From Ascarosepion bandense (Eukaryota; Mollusca; Cephalopoda; Sepiida; Sepiidae): DNA of 64,000 nucleotides. The notes beneath the pieces were generated by a model. The model was not told the DNA's origin. It did no database searches and saw only the letters and a list, made by a program, of their open reading frames with translations. Every line of letters starts with the position of its first letter. Within the stretch, counting starts at the first letter, position 1. Positions 53,807 through 64,000 of this stretch are shown piece by piece. The stretch spans positions 742,501 through 806,500 of the forward strand of contig JBBBDQ010001294.1 in assembly GCA_037127315.1 (NCBI GenBank), read 5' to 3'. The position numbers and the translations under genes were made by a program.

Positions 53807-53964
53807 ATATATAAGTTCATCTAAATGAATAAAATGAATAGAATTAATTAAATGATTGTATGTCTTTCCATGGAACTTATTCAACCTATAGAGTGAGGTA
53901 TATCTGAGAGAAAATGTGAAACTTCAAATCACTATACAGCATTGATTTCTATGTCCACACTGAT
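53807..53964. other. Putative intron upstream of the protocadherin exon
   Basis: Short AT-rich stretch directly before the predicted acceptor; no other feature. Confidence 0.4.
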
Positions 53965-54720
53965 GCTCATGTATCTACCAGGATCTATTATTGACAGCCA
54001 CAGTCTTAACAATAAAAGATATGCAGATGACATAGTGTTGACAAAAATAACTGCTACAGAAGATGATAAAGGAAAGCAAGAAGAAAGGACTAAACCTGAA
54101 TTGCCAAAAGATAGAATGTCAGTTAAAGAAACAGGCCAACATGGAAATTAAAAGTTGTAGTTACCAAAATCAAACAAATACAACAATTTAAATATCTGGG
54201 AAGAGCACAGAAGACAGAAAGTAATACACTGAAATCCAAAGGTACATTGGGATAGCAAAAGATGCCTTCCAAAAGCTAAGCAAATGGCAAGAAACAGGAA
54301 AATTTCACTGGAAACAAAGAAAAGAGTACTTAAGTAATACATAATATCAGTCCTCTTGTATGGTAGTGAATTCTGGATAATCTTCTCAAAGATGAAAAGG
54401 CAAACTCAAATGTGATTACACAGAAGGATGCTGAGAATACTATGAACCAAACATGTGAATGATTAAAAATTTTTAGAGAAAACATAAACAAAAATCAAAG
54501 AATCACTTTCATAGTAAGGAAAGAGAGCTAGAAAAATTTGATACTCACAAGATATATTGAAGACAAGAGAAAGAAAAGCAGTATATAACTTACCTAACAA
54601 GCTTATGTAAATGGTTAGCAGAACAGGAGTTAGGAGATATAGCAAAAAGAGGAACATTTTTAAAGGAGAAGAAATTGTGGAGGACCATGATTGCCTATCT
54701 TCTGAAGGGTATGGCATGTA
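53965..54720 (+). mobile_element. RTE-like LINE, 3' third
   Basis: Encodes GSIIDSHSLNNKRYADDIVL (catalytic YADD intact), then in broken frames QQFKYLG, ETKKRVL, and WRTMIAYLLKGMA; ends 'ggcatgtagaagattc'. It lies antisense in the putative upstream intron of the protocadherin gene. Confidence 0.75.
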
Positions 54721-55555
54721 GAAGATTCAAAGGCAGTAAGAAAAGAGTAAAAATTCAACAATCAGAATCAACGGAAATAAAAAAAAACAGTTTCAGGACA
54801 AAAACAAAAAGAAATCAACAGCTAGAAAAGGTTGATGTCGAAACACAGAAAAAATGAGAATCAAAGGAGGTATAAACCAGTAAAGTTGATGGAAATAACC
54901 GTTTCAGGAGAAGTGTGCCGACAACATGCAAATTTTCAAGTGCTGTTGCAAAAGAACAAATCCATTGTTAACGACATTAGGGCCTTATTTATTTCGTGTT
55001 TCCCGCCTGTTTAGCAAGGAATAGGCTACCATTATGCACATGTGACAGGACGTGACCCACTTTGTGTAAAGCTTGTTTGAAGCCAGGAAAAGAAAGCAAA
55101 CAAAAAAGATGCAGTGGTTGGAAGCAGGGTGGGTGTGAACACTGAAAAATGAAACAGCAAGATCCTTGCTGTCTTTGTTCGAAACATTGAATAATTTGTA
55201 GATTTGTTTCTCGGGTTCTTTTGTGTCTGACAAACTACTTTTGTGCATTTTGCCTGATATGTAACACGTTTCTTTTGATTCCATAATATATAGGCAAGGA
55301 GAAAGAATAAGGTTCTTTGCAAAAATGAGATAGACTGAACAAGAAAAGTTCATGAGATAGGAAATGCAGGAAATTATAGTATAAAGTGAATCAGTCCTAA
55401 AAAGATACTCACTCTTTTGTGTGGGGAAGGGGTGCTAAGGATTAGGAAATTGGAACTATATTAAAGATAAAATCAAAATTAGCATAAATTTAGTTGAGTT
55501 TATGTCTATATTCTTGTATGCCATCTGACTTTCATTTCTCTCTCTCATTGACTGG
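54721..55555. other. Intergenic/intronic, nothing recognised
   Basis: No convincing ORF. The segment 54940-55320 is less AT-biased than its surroundings and could be single-copy. Confidence 0.4.
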
Positions 55556-55559
55556 TGTG

Positions 55560-55829
55560 TTTTACGAACCCTTTACAGGGAGAAGATGTGCATTCATACC
55601 TTTTCCCAAGGTTATTCAAGCAGGAATGATGATAACCAACCAAACAAGAACTGGAACTTGGCTCTCTAATTAAAGATTCTGAACCATTATCCATTACACA
55701 ACCTGCACATCGAAGCTTACAGAATCTGGTATTCCCAAGCAGTGACCCATCTAGATATTGATCAGGATCAATATTGCTCAAGTTCAGTGATTGTACAGGA
55801 AACAACGTTTCAACATGATGTAACCACAT
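55560..55829 (-). mobile_element. Chimeric SINE: 5S head plus tRNA-like second part
   Basis: Minus strand: a 5S-derived unit (55829-55712; 'tgggaataccagattctgtaa' end, 'cttgagcaat' control region), then a tRNA-like part with B-box-like 'aagttccagttcttg' and 'gaataaccttgggaaaaggtatgaa' (55710-55560). The order is as in the composite at 41400 but with a single 5S unit. Confidence 0.65.
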
Positions 55830-55835
55830 AATGAA

Positions 55836-56144
55836 CAGTCAGTCAGTTAAGTGCCATACGTGATACACGTTTGGGCGATCATGTCACGAAAGAGACGTGA
55901 CTGACTGGGCAGAAGATTATCCCACAGTTGGTTGTCATTATTTTCTGCAGTAGACTGGTTGCCAGCTAAGACTATAGAACCCAATCTGTCCTGTTATTTA
56001 ACCCATAACTGGAGGGAAGAGATGGATTCATACCTTTCCCAAGGGTATTTGCGCATAAGTGAATGCAGGGAATTTAACTGGAATTTGAACTTGGCTCCCC
56101 ATTTTCTCATTCCAAGCCAATATCCCCTGCACCACAATGCATAT
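55836..56144 (-). mobile_element. tRNA-derived SINE family 1, full-length
   Basis: Complete reverse copy from CAGTCAGTCAGTTAAGTGCC to 'ctgcaccacaatgcat', keeping CpGs in 'gtgatacacgtttgggcgatcatgtcacg'. One of the youngest copies here. Confidence 0.85.
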
Positions 56145-56317
56145 AATGTACAAGTTTCTTTTAATTGTATATACATATACAAAGTCTCTCTCTATATATA
56201 CATTCTTGTATGCCTTCTGCCTTTTCATTTCTCTCTTTCCTTAAGTGATGTTAAAGCTGGAAGATATTTTTAGCTTCTAAGAATTATTTTTAGGGGGAGA
56301 TAATATTGGTTTAACAA

Positions 56318-56586
56318 GTCTTATTAATTAACCCATATCTGGGGAGAAAAGTTGAATTCATACCTCTTCTAAGAGTGTTTGCATGTTAAGTGAATATAAC
56401 AAACTTAACTGGAATTCAGTTCTCCAGTTAATAATTCTGGGGCACTATACATTATACGACCCACATATCCATGCATACAATAACTAATATTCCCAAGTAA
56501 TCACCAGTCTAGGTACTGACCATGCTCGACATGGCTTAACTTAATGGTTCTACAGGAACTAGTGTTTCAATGAGATGTGGCCATAA
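56318..56586 (-). mobile_element. Chimeric SINE: 5S head plus tRNA-like second part
   Basis: Minus strand: 5S-derived unit (56586-56470; 'aagttaagccatgtc', 'ggtgattacttgggaatatt') then tRNA-like part with 'actgaattccagttaa' and 'aacactcttagaagaggtatgaa'. Second copy of the type at 55560. Confidence 0.65.
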
Positions 56587-56732
56587 GTTTTTTCTCAATA
56601 GTTATCTTGATAAAGAAAAGGATAACAAATTGTGCATCTTGTTTACTTCTATAGTATCATCAAATTCATATTAATTCTACTGTTGTATATCAATAAACAG
56701 ACAAACACGCATATATATAAAAATATATCAAG

Positions 56733-57101
56733 TGATATTTTTATTAATGAACAATGGACCGTGTAGCCTAGTGAACAGAGAGTGAGAGCGCGCTTCTAAG
56801 GGTTGACGGGGGGTCGTCTGTTGCTCCTCTGGTCTGGTCTGGCTCTCTCGTCTGCCTCTGTCTCTCTCTGCCTGTAATCCGTGCGCCGAGGTCTTTTTTA
56901 TAATCTCCAAACCGGTACTTCCGGATTTTGCCTCGCCCACGCACGCCCACGTAATTCTCAGAGACACCTGTTCTGTTTGCCTCTTGTAGCCATTTCCGCT
57001 AATGCCGGAAATAAGGTCAAACAAACATCCGTTCCTTTCAACGACCGGAAACGCCCCCGCTTGCTCAGCTTCCTCGGGTGGGGCGGGATTGTTATATTAC
57101 A
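56733..57101 (-). mobile_element. Probable solo LTR
   Basis: On the minus strand it starts TGTAATATAACA (57101), has TATAAAAAA at about 56902-56894, a GC-rich segment after it, AATAAA at 56745-56740 and ends ATATCA (56733). TG...CA ends, TATA box and polyadenylation signal are in the order and spacing of an LTR. It is unusually GC- and CpG-rich for this window. No target duplication: one side abuts a LINE fragment directly. Confidence 0.55.
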
Positions 57102-57419
57102 CTACTCCAACAGCTTCTTTTCTCGCGCTTCCCGCCTATGGAACTCCCTTCCACAAGTCTACTTTCCCGACAGTTACAATCTCCAGGTGTTTAAATGTAG
57201 GGTCAATAGACACCTCCTATCACACTAACTCCCAACTATTCTCACCACACTCTCATCTACCCAACCCTCATTCTCGGTATCCACACCCACCTATCACCTA
57301 CCCTCTGTCATTTCCTATATTTAATCAGCCTTTCTCCACTCTACGTAGCCCCCTGCACAGTAGTGGCAGTGACATGCCTTGCTTGTGGTGAAACGCTTAT
57401 AAAAAAAAAAAAAAAAAAA
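57102..57419 (+). mobile_element. Jockey/I-like LINE, young 3' end
   Basis: Encodes SNSFFSRASRLWNSLP and HLLSH-stop, then the 3' tail and a 19-base poly(A). By eye it differs from the copy at 25756-26060 at about 11 of 300 positions (roughly 96% identity). Confidence 0.85.
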
Positions 57420-57479
57420 TTATTAAGTAGAGCATCCCACCTCACCCGATGACTGCTCAATAAATTTATGTTGCTATCA

Positions 57480-58240
57480 CTTGAAAAATAAGATTTTCAT
57501 AATATATTTGTATTAAATATGAATTTTAGTTTCTATTAGACATAAAGTGAGGGTCTGTTTTCTATCATTATTAAGTGATAAATTAATTCCCAGTATTATA
57601 ACATGATGCCATATTTTATGATGCAAGTCAATTTATGCACAATAAAATTAATATTAACCAGATGATGGTGTGAAAATTTTCAAGATATATTTATATTAAA
57701 TATTAATACAAGTTTCTACTGGACATAAAGTGGGGGGATGGTTTTTTATTTGTTATTAAGTAATCAGTTGATCCCCCAAGAAATATTACATCAGATTTTA
57801 TTATTCAAATCAATGTTATCACTGTAAAATTGGTCTTAACCAACCAATGTTGAGAAAATGTTAAAGAAATATTTACATTAAATATTAGCTTAATTTTTTT
57901 AATGGACATATAGTGAAAGATTAGTTTTCTATTGTTATGAAGTAATAAACTGATCTTCCCCCCAAAATTATTACATGTTACATTTTATTATGACAGTAAA
58001 ATTGGTCTTAACCAAATCAATGTGGGAAAATTTTGAAGATGTATTTATATATAAAATTTTGAAGATATATTAAAATTATAGCCTAATTTTTTTAATGGAC
58101 ATAAAGTGGTTGATTGGTTTTCTATTGTTATTAAGTAATAAAGTTGTCCCCCAGTTTTAATACATGATGTCAGAATTTATTTTCCAAGTCAATATTTTCA
58201 CAATAAAATTGATATTAATCAACCCAACCAATGAATATAA
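57480..58240. repeat. ~180-195-bp satellite, about four units
   Basis: The marker GGACATAAAGTG (or one-base variants) recurs at 57538, 57720, 57903 and 58097. Between markers each unit has 'gttttctattgttattaagtaat', 'gatc/cccccag', 'acatgatg..' and 'caataaaattgatattaacca' in order. Units differ by roughly a fifth to a quarter by eye. Confidence 0.8.
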
Positions 58241-59129
58241 TTTTCTGATCAGCCTACTATATTAATTTCAACTTATTTGTTTTTATTAGAAATATTTACA
58301 ATAATCTATTTCAGGGTTTGTAGTGTTATTATACAAATTGATAGTTAGCCGCCATATTGCAAATCAATATTTAAGATAGTATAATTACTGATATATGTAT
58401 ATTTTTTTAATATTTCAGACTTACAAAGGTAGCCATGGGTTATAAGAAAGATATAACTACAAATGAGAAACAAAACCTTGTAAATTTATAAAGTTTTCTG
58501 AGAAAAAAATGAAGAGAGATCAAATAAAGAAAACAAAACTGAAAACTTTGTAATCAAAGAAACTGGATTTAAGAATATCACAAAAAGATATTTGAGAAAA
58601 GTGTGAGAAGTCAGAAAAGATTGCAGAAACTTGTGTTGCAATAGAAAGGGAAATTGTAGAATATTAAGAGCATTGGCTAAAGACATGAAAGCAACCCAAC
58701 TACTATGTGCTGCTCCCCTTCAACGGGTTGGCTGATCATGGCAGACCACGATTTCCTGTTTTTTGTCATTCTTAATAAATTTTAACTTTTTGTTATCTCT
58801 TGTAAACACTGTTCCACCATCTAGTTAATCGAACTTGATAGATAGGATCAATTATGTGTTGATGTCATCTGAAGTTAATAACAACCAGCTTATACTTGTT
58901 GCATACCCACTTTGATAAAAATTATGCTGGGCCAAAATCTGTTATCTTCTCTCTTATAAACACTGATAAAATGACAATATTCTCATTTAATAAATGACAA
59001 CCATAACATATATATATAAATAAAAGTATATAACATTTTCTTTTCTTTATTCACTTTCTTGGAGAAATCAGTGGTGAAGTGGAGGTGGTTCAGAGTGGGG
59101 TGTCAGCTCACATGCATACATGAAGCTTG

Positions 59130-59134
<5 letters not shown>
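58241..59134. other. Intergenic, AT-rich
   Basis: No gene or known repeat recognised. Confidence 0.45.

Positions 59135-59183
<49 letters not shown>
59135..59183. repeat. (CT)n microsatellite
   Basis: About 24 CT units. The two long Ser/Leu open frames across it are artefacts. Confidence 0.95.
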
Positions 59184-59186
<3 letters not shown>

Positions 59187-59490
59187 CTGTCTTCCACTCT
59201 CAACTCCAGCCTGCTTTCTTACTGCCAACTCAACTGTCTTCTAATCTATATATTGCAAATCTTGTTTTGTCACGTCATGTTTTAGGCACATTGTTTACAA
59301 AACAATTTTGAGGTTTACAGTATCTGACCCTGGCTATGCTTGTTATCAAAACAGTTTTTCCTATCACCTGATGTCTCCATTCTATAACTTTCAAAACAAT
59401 CAAATATCTTCAAAACTATATCTATTATCAAAATAATATTTATCCTATTTCATCAGCCAGTTTGTATTTTTGCTGGTACACACCCACACA

Positions 59491-59597
59491 TCTAAGTGTA
59501 CAGCACCTGGTATTTTCAAGTAGTCATCCATATAGGTACTGACTAGGTTCTATGTTTGCTTAACTTCAGTGATTGCATTGGAGCAAAGTATCAACAA
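59491..59597 (-). mobile_element. 5S-derived SINE, partial
   Basis: Minus strand: 'gaagttaagcaaac', 'tagtacctatatggatgacta', 'gaaaataccaggtgctgtaca'. The 5' end is mutated, and a LINE 3' end begins at 59598. Confidence 0.6.
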
Positions 59598-60190
59598 ACT
59601 TCTTCTTTATGTACTGTGTTCCTTCAGAATGCAGGTGATCATGGCCCTCCACTTGCCCCTATCTCTTGTTGGTTTCAACATTTTTCCTCTTGGTATCTCT
59701 CACAAGCCCATCCCCCATCAACTTGCTCAAGCCTATTAAGTATTTCCCCTGATGTGTCTTCCTGATGCTAAGCATAAGTTTCCCTTTCATTTGCATCCAC
59801 TCGAAAACCTTGTTGCTGCTTACATGTTCAGGCCATAGTATCCTCAGCATCCTTCTGTAGAATCACATCTCTGTTGCTTTGAGTCTCTCCTTCATCTTTG
59901 AAGAGATTGTCTAGCATTTGCTGCCATATAAGAGGACAGATGTCACATAAGAGTTCAGTACACTTTTCTTTGTTTCCAACAAATTTTCCTGTCTCTCAAT
60001 ACTCTGCTTAGCTTTTGAAATGCATGCTTAGCCATGCAAATGTGCCTTCAGATCTCAGTGCCGTACTTTTTACTTTCTATCAGAACACTTTCTAGGTATT
60101 TAAAGCTCTTCACCTGTTTGATTTTAGTATCCCCAACCTGTAGTTGACATTTTGGTGTCCTCTTTTGGCTATGAACAGACCACCATTAAC
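59598..60190 (-). mobile_element. RTE-like LINE, 3' end, reverse orientation
   Basis: Minus strand from 60190: 'aactacaggttggggatactaaaatcaaacaggtg' (GDTKIKQV), then blocks for the thumb, MLRILWPEHVSSNKVFEWMQMK, and the end 'ttctgaaggaacacagtacataaagaag'. Confidence 0.75.
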
Positions 60191-60599
60191 ACTCATGCTG
60201 TCAGAATAACATTTGCATAATTTTCTCTTGTAGATGAACAACTAAAGATATTTCATTACCAAATATTGCACATTTTTAAACAATTTCTTGTTAATAGCAA
60301 AAGTTTTCAAAATTTGCTGCATAAAGAATATATGCATTTGAAGTAAGAGTCTGATCTCTCTGTAGTTTCAAATGTCTCACACTTTCTAATTCATATTCTG
60401 TGCATGTATTGACATGCAGTATTAAAATGACCCAGAGATAAGAGATAATTCCTGTTTTACACACCAAAGAAGACCAAAGGAAAAACAGTGCCTGAGAGCA
60501 TTAGAAATGTCAACTTCTTTGAGGAACTGACATTAGCAAGTTTATGTCCTACCATTTTGGAATTGGTAAGCAAATTGCTGGGGAAAAAAAATGGGAGAA

Positions 60600-61980
60600 A
60601 AATTTAGATGTTACTTTTTTTTTTGTAGTTACTGCGTGTTTTCTTATTTTTATTTTGTTTGCACCTAAAATTGGAAAAAAAGCACAGAAGAAAAGACAGA
60701 AACAGTAGAAGAAAAATGGAAGGAAAACTAAAAAAGAAAGAAAAAAAGAAAAAGTAAATGAGGAAAATGAAAATAGAAAAAGGTATAAAAAGATCAAAAG
60801 AGAAAGGAAAGAGAAAATAAATGAAACTGAAAGAGATAAATGAATTAAGAAGGGTGAAAGAGAAAAAGAGAAAAAGAATTAGGAAGGGCTGAAGAGGTAA
60901 AAGAGAAGGGATTGGGTTTGATAGAAAAGAATGGAATTCAGAAGGACTAAAAGGAAAGGCATTAAGAAGGATTCAGGAGAAAGAAAATAGAAAGGAGTAA
61001 GGAAAAAAGAATAAGGAATGTTAGAAAAGAAAAGGAATTAAAAGGATTGAATAGAAAGTAGGATTAAAGAATAAAGAAAAGATTAAAGAGAAAGAAAAGA
61101 AGAAGAATCGAAGAGAAAGGAATTAGGAATGACTGAAGAGATAAAAAAGAAGGAATTTGGAAACAAAAGAGAAAAGGAGAAAAAAGTTATCAAAGATTCT
61201 ATAGAAAGGAGTTAGAATGGATTATAGAGAAAAGAATTAGGAAGTATTGAAGAGGAAGAACTGAAAAGAAAAAGTGGAAGGGATTAGGAAGAATTTAAAA
61301 GCATTGGATTAGGAAGGATTAAAAAAGAAGTACTGTAAATATAAAGGAAAGAATTAGAAAAAAATGAAGAGTATTGGAGAAAGAAGGATTAAAGAAGAAG
61401 GACTGCAAAGAAAAAGATGAAACAATTAGGAAGAATTGAAAAATTTGGGATTAGGAAGGATTAAAGAAGAAGGACTGTAAAGAAAAAGAGGGAAGGATTA
61501 GAAAGAATTGAAGAGTATGAGATTAGGAAGGATTAAAGAAGGACTGTAAAGAAAAAGAGGGAAGGATTAGAAAGAATTGAAGAGTATGAGATTAGGAAGG
61601 ATTAAAGAAGAAGGACTGTAAAGAAAAAGAGGGAAGGATTAGAAAGAATTGAAGAGTATGAGATTAGGAAGGATTAAAGAGGAAGGACTGTAAAGAAAAA
61701 GAGGGAAGGATTAGAAAGAATTGAAGAGTATGAGATTAGGAAGGATTAAAGAAGAAGGACTGTAAAGAAAAAGAGGGAAGGATTAGAAAGAATTGAAGAG
61801 TATGAGATTAGGAAGGATTAAAGAGGAAGGACTGTAAAGAAAAAGAGGGAAGGATTAGAAAGAATTGAAGAGTATGAGATTAGGAAGGATTAAAGAGAAA
61901 GGATTAAAAAAGAAAGGGATTAAGAAGGATTAAAGAGAATGGAAGTAGGAAGGACTGAAAAGAGAAAGAGGAATTAATTA
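60600..61980. repeat. Polypurine tract
   Basis: Nearly 1.4 kb of A/G-rich sequence on the plus strand, similar in style to 1-700. It includes the 72-bp array. Confidence 0.85.
61430..61905 (+). repeat. 72-bp polypurine minisatellite, about six to seven copies
   Basis: GAGTATGAGATTAGG starts at 61513, 61582, 61654, 61726, 61798 and 61870: 69, then four times 72 bases. Units alternate between 'aaagaagaagg' and 'aaagaggaagg', suggesting duplication of two-unit blocks. Earlier, more diverged units extend to about 61300. Confidence 0.95.
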
Positions 61981-61984
61981 AACA

Positions 61985-62605
61985 TATCAGAGAGGGAAAG
62001 TATAACTGAAAAGAAAATGTTAGGAATGATGGGGAAAAGAAAAAAAACAAGCAAAGCAAATATAATAGAAAATAAAGAAGTGTTACTCCCAGGATTCATC
62101 ATAGGCAGCCATAAGCTGCGCAAAATAAGATACGCAGATGATACAGTGTTGATAGCAGACACAGAAAGGAAACTACAAGACTTCCTGCAGAAGGCAGGTA
62201 AAGAAAGTAAAAAGAAAAGACTACATATAAACTACAAGAAAATTGAATTCATGGTCATCATTAAAAAGAGGAGCCCAAAATGCCAACTACAGGTGGGAGA
62301 TACTAAAATCAAGCAGGTTCAGAAATTTAAATACCTGGGAAGTGTTCTAACAGAGGATGAAAAGTGAAACACTATGATCCAAAGGTGCATTAGCATGACC
62401 AAGAATGCATTTCAAAAGCTAAGCAAAGTATTAAGAGTCAGAAAAATTCTGTTAGAAACAAAGAAAAGAGTACTGGAATGTTATGTGATTGATGTCCTAC
62501 ATAGCAGAAAATGCTGGACTATCTCCTCCAGGATGAAGAAGAGACTTGAATCAACAGAAATGTTGTTCTGCAAAAAATACTGAGAATACCAGGGACTGAA
62601 CATGT
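61985..62605 (+). mobile_element. RTE-like LINE with intact YADD
   Basis: A 116-codon frame contains GFIIGSHKLRKIRYADDTVLI, INYKKIEFMVI and VGDTKIKQVQKFKYLGSVL, ending in a stop at 62367. The next frame gives MTKNAFQKLSKVLRVRKIL. The 3' end is cut off by a SINE. Confidence 0.8.
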
Positions 62606-62764
62606 GAGAAATGATATAGTTTCAGTCAGATAAATGTGATATACAATATATGATTGAACAATCATGTCTCTTTTTGATTCATGACTGACAAAGAAGAAAT
62701 TTTTCCTGCAGTAGGTTCCCTTTTCTTTTTGTGGTAGACTGGTTGGAATACTAAAATCAAGCAA

Positions 62765-62912
62765 TATTTGTCTATATTTCTGAGATGAAGTAGTATTTAT
62801 AGTATTTGGACTATTGTCCTCATCTTTGCTGCCATTTGTACAACATTTTGGCCATTGTACACTCCGGCCTTCTTCAGGTGCTAGGAATTTTGAACCGAAC
62901 ACTTTATTACAA
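62765..62912 (-). mobile_element. tRNA-derived SINE family 2, 3' part
   Basis: 'tctatatttctgagatg', 'ctattgtcctcatctttg', 'ccttcttcaggtgctaggaat' in reverse orientation. It is joined at 62912 to a forward copy. Confidence 0.7.
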
Positions 62913-62914
62913 TC

Positions 62915-63215
62915 CTTAAGGACACATGTCCCAGTAGATATAGTTGTTAGTTCCTGTGACTTGACCCAAAGTGTTTCATACCCGCTACAGCAGTGATGAA
63001 CAAGTAACTTGCAGTATTAGCAGGAGATAACTCATGACTTCCAATCATGGCATTACTACTAATGAGAATGATATACCCAGTGATTGTAATAAAGGGTTCT
63101 GTTTGAAATTCCTAGCACCTGAAGAATGCCCGAGTGTACACCAGCCAAGATGTTGTACAAATGGCAACAAAGATGAGGACAATAGTCCGAATAATGTAAA
63201 TACTGTAAAATCAAG
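62915..63215 (+). mobile_element. tRNA-derived SINE family 2, forward copy
   Basis: Begins 'tccttaaggacacatgtcccagtagatatag' and continues through 'tgaacaagtaac', 'gataactcatgac', 'aaagggttctg' and 'gaggacaatagtccgaa'. Confidence 0.75.
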
Positions 63216-63221
63216 CAGGCT

Positions 63222-63645
63222 CAAAAATTTAATTATCTGTAAAGTGTTCTGTCTCTCTTCCTGTATGGCAGTGAATGCTGGGCAATATCTTCAAAGATAA
63301 AGAAGATTCTTAAAGCAAGAGAAATGTAATTCTACAGAAAGATGCTGAGGATATGAAAATGTTACTGACAAAAATGGAAACAAAAAAGAAAGTCATAGTT
63401 TACATCAGGAAAAGGCAGTTGAAATTTCAGGAATATGTAATGAGAAAAGTGGCTGATACAGGGAAGATTGAGAGATAGAGGAAAGCAGCATTTAACAAAC
63501 TGGATGAGCTTGAGTAAATGGATGGTAGAAAAAGGTTTGGTAGAAATAACAAAAACACAGAACTTAAGAGCTTCAAGGGACAAGAAAATGTGGAGGTCTA
63601 TAGCCACCTACATCCGGAAAGGACACATCACATAAAAGAAGACTG
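63222..63645 (+). mobile_element. RTE-like LINE, 3' end
   Basis: Contains LYGSECW-ISSK blocks, 'caggaaaaggcagttgaaatttcagg' and the end 'catccggaaaggacacatcacataaaagaag'. Frames broken; internal deletions compared with 24800-25340. Confidence 0.7.
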
Positions 63646-63834
63646 ACATATATAATTCTGGAACTGCCCACTTCTTATTTCCCAATTTTGAGTTCAAAGG
63701 CATTTATGTGTGCTTCTGGATGAATTATTTTTCCATTCTACAAAACAAAAACAAAAATGTCAGAAGCCTCTTGCTATTTCCATTGCAAATGTTCTGACAA
63801 GCAATGTCCTTTAGTTCCACCAGTTCTGACTGGA

Positions 63835-64000
63835 CATTTGAACAGCTTCTTGATGAATGGTAGAACAGGGTTTGAGAGAAATAACAAAAAGACAAAATAA
63901 AAAACCTCTACCAAATGGATGTCAGTGCAAAGTTTGGGAAAAATAACAGGACAAAATATATTAAGAGCTACAAAAAACAGGAAGATGTGGAGGACTATGA
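63835..64000 (+). mobile_element. RTE-like LINE, cut by window edge
   Basis: 'tgaatggtagaacagggtttgagagaaataac', then a partial duplicate of the same block, then 'aggaagatgtggaggactatga'. The rest lies outside the window. Confidence 0.6.

Noticed and set aside
56728..57024. 98-codon open frame on the minus strand
   Set aside because: It lies wholly inside the LTR candidate and has no recognisable domain.

Overview
This window looks like coleoid cephalopod nuclear DNA, most likely an octopus. It is AT-rich and crowded with (AT)n runs, SINEs and decayed LINEs. It contains one gene that can be recognised with confidence: a protocadherin whose ectodomain, membrane segment and most of its tail lie in one large exon (51258-53747, minus strand). 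The octopus assignment is inference from the protocadherin style and the repeat mix. No functional tRNA, rRNA or bacterial-type feature was seen.

Layout. 1-1.7 kb: polypurine DNA with a 52-bp minisatellite, then a polypyrimidine block. 1.8-7.3 kb: RTE-like LINE pieces, two foldback elements with hammerhead-ribozyme-like cores, and a pile of old copies of a jockey/I-like LINE. 8.5-14.4 kb: a 50-bp minisatellite, a hairpin pair, tRNA-derived SINEs and Penelope-like (PLE) fragments. 16.4-19.9 kb: a near full-length but dead jockey/I-like LINE (endonuclease, reverse transcriptase, 3' tail). 21-32 kb: SINEs including a tandem SINE array, LINE 3' ends, a Ty3/Gypsy integrase scrap and mariner remnants. 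32-48 kb: a 5S-rRNA-derived SINE with target duplication, a 5S-5S-tRNA composite, PLE and LINE remnants, more foldbacks with hammerhead-like cores, and short LINE derivatives made of 5' units joined to the LINE 3' tail. 50.3-53.8 kb: a Tc1-like remnant, then the protocadherin exon. 54-64 kb: RTE-like LINE pieces, 5S-tRNA SINEs, a probable LTR abutting a young LINE tail, a ~185-bp satellite and a 72-bp polypurine minisatellite.

How it fits together. The protocadherin exon has a strong splice acceptor 40 nt before its ATG and a consensus donor, in phase, 26 codons before its stop. The real transcript is therefore probably multi-exon, with alternative cytoplasmic tails. The rest is largely retroelement DNA. 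Two themes run through it. One is many CUGANGA...GAAA hammerhead-like cores, mostly in inverted-repeat elements near PLE coding fragments. The other is a LINE whose 3' hairpin tail, and in some cases its 5' unit, is shared with short non-autonomous copies. All homology calls are by eye from translation and motif recognition; no searches were run.
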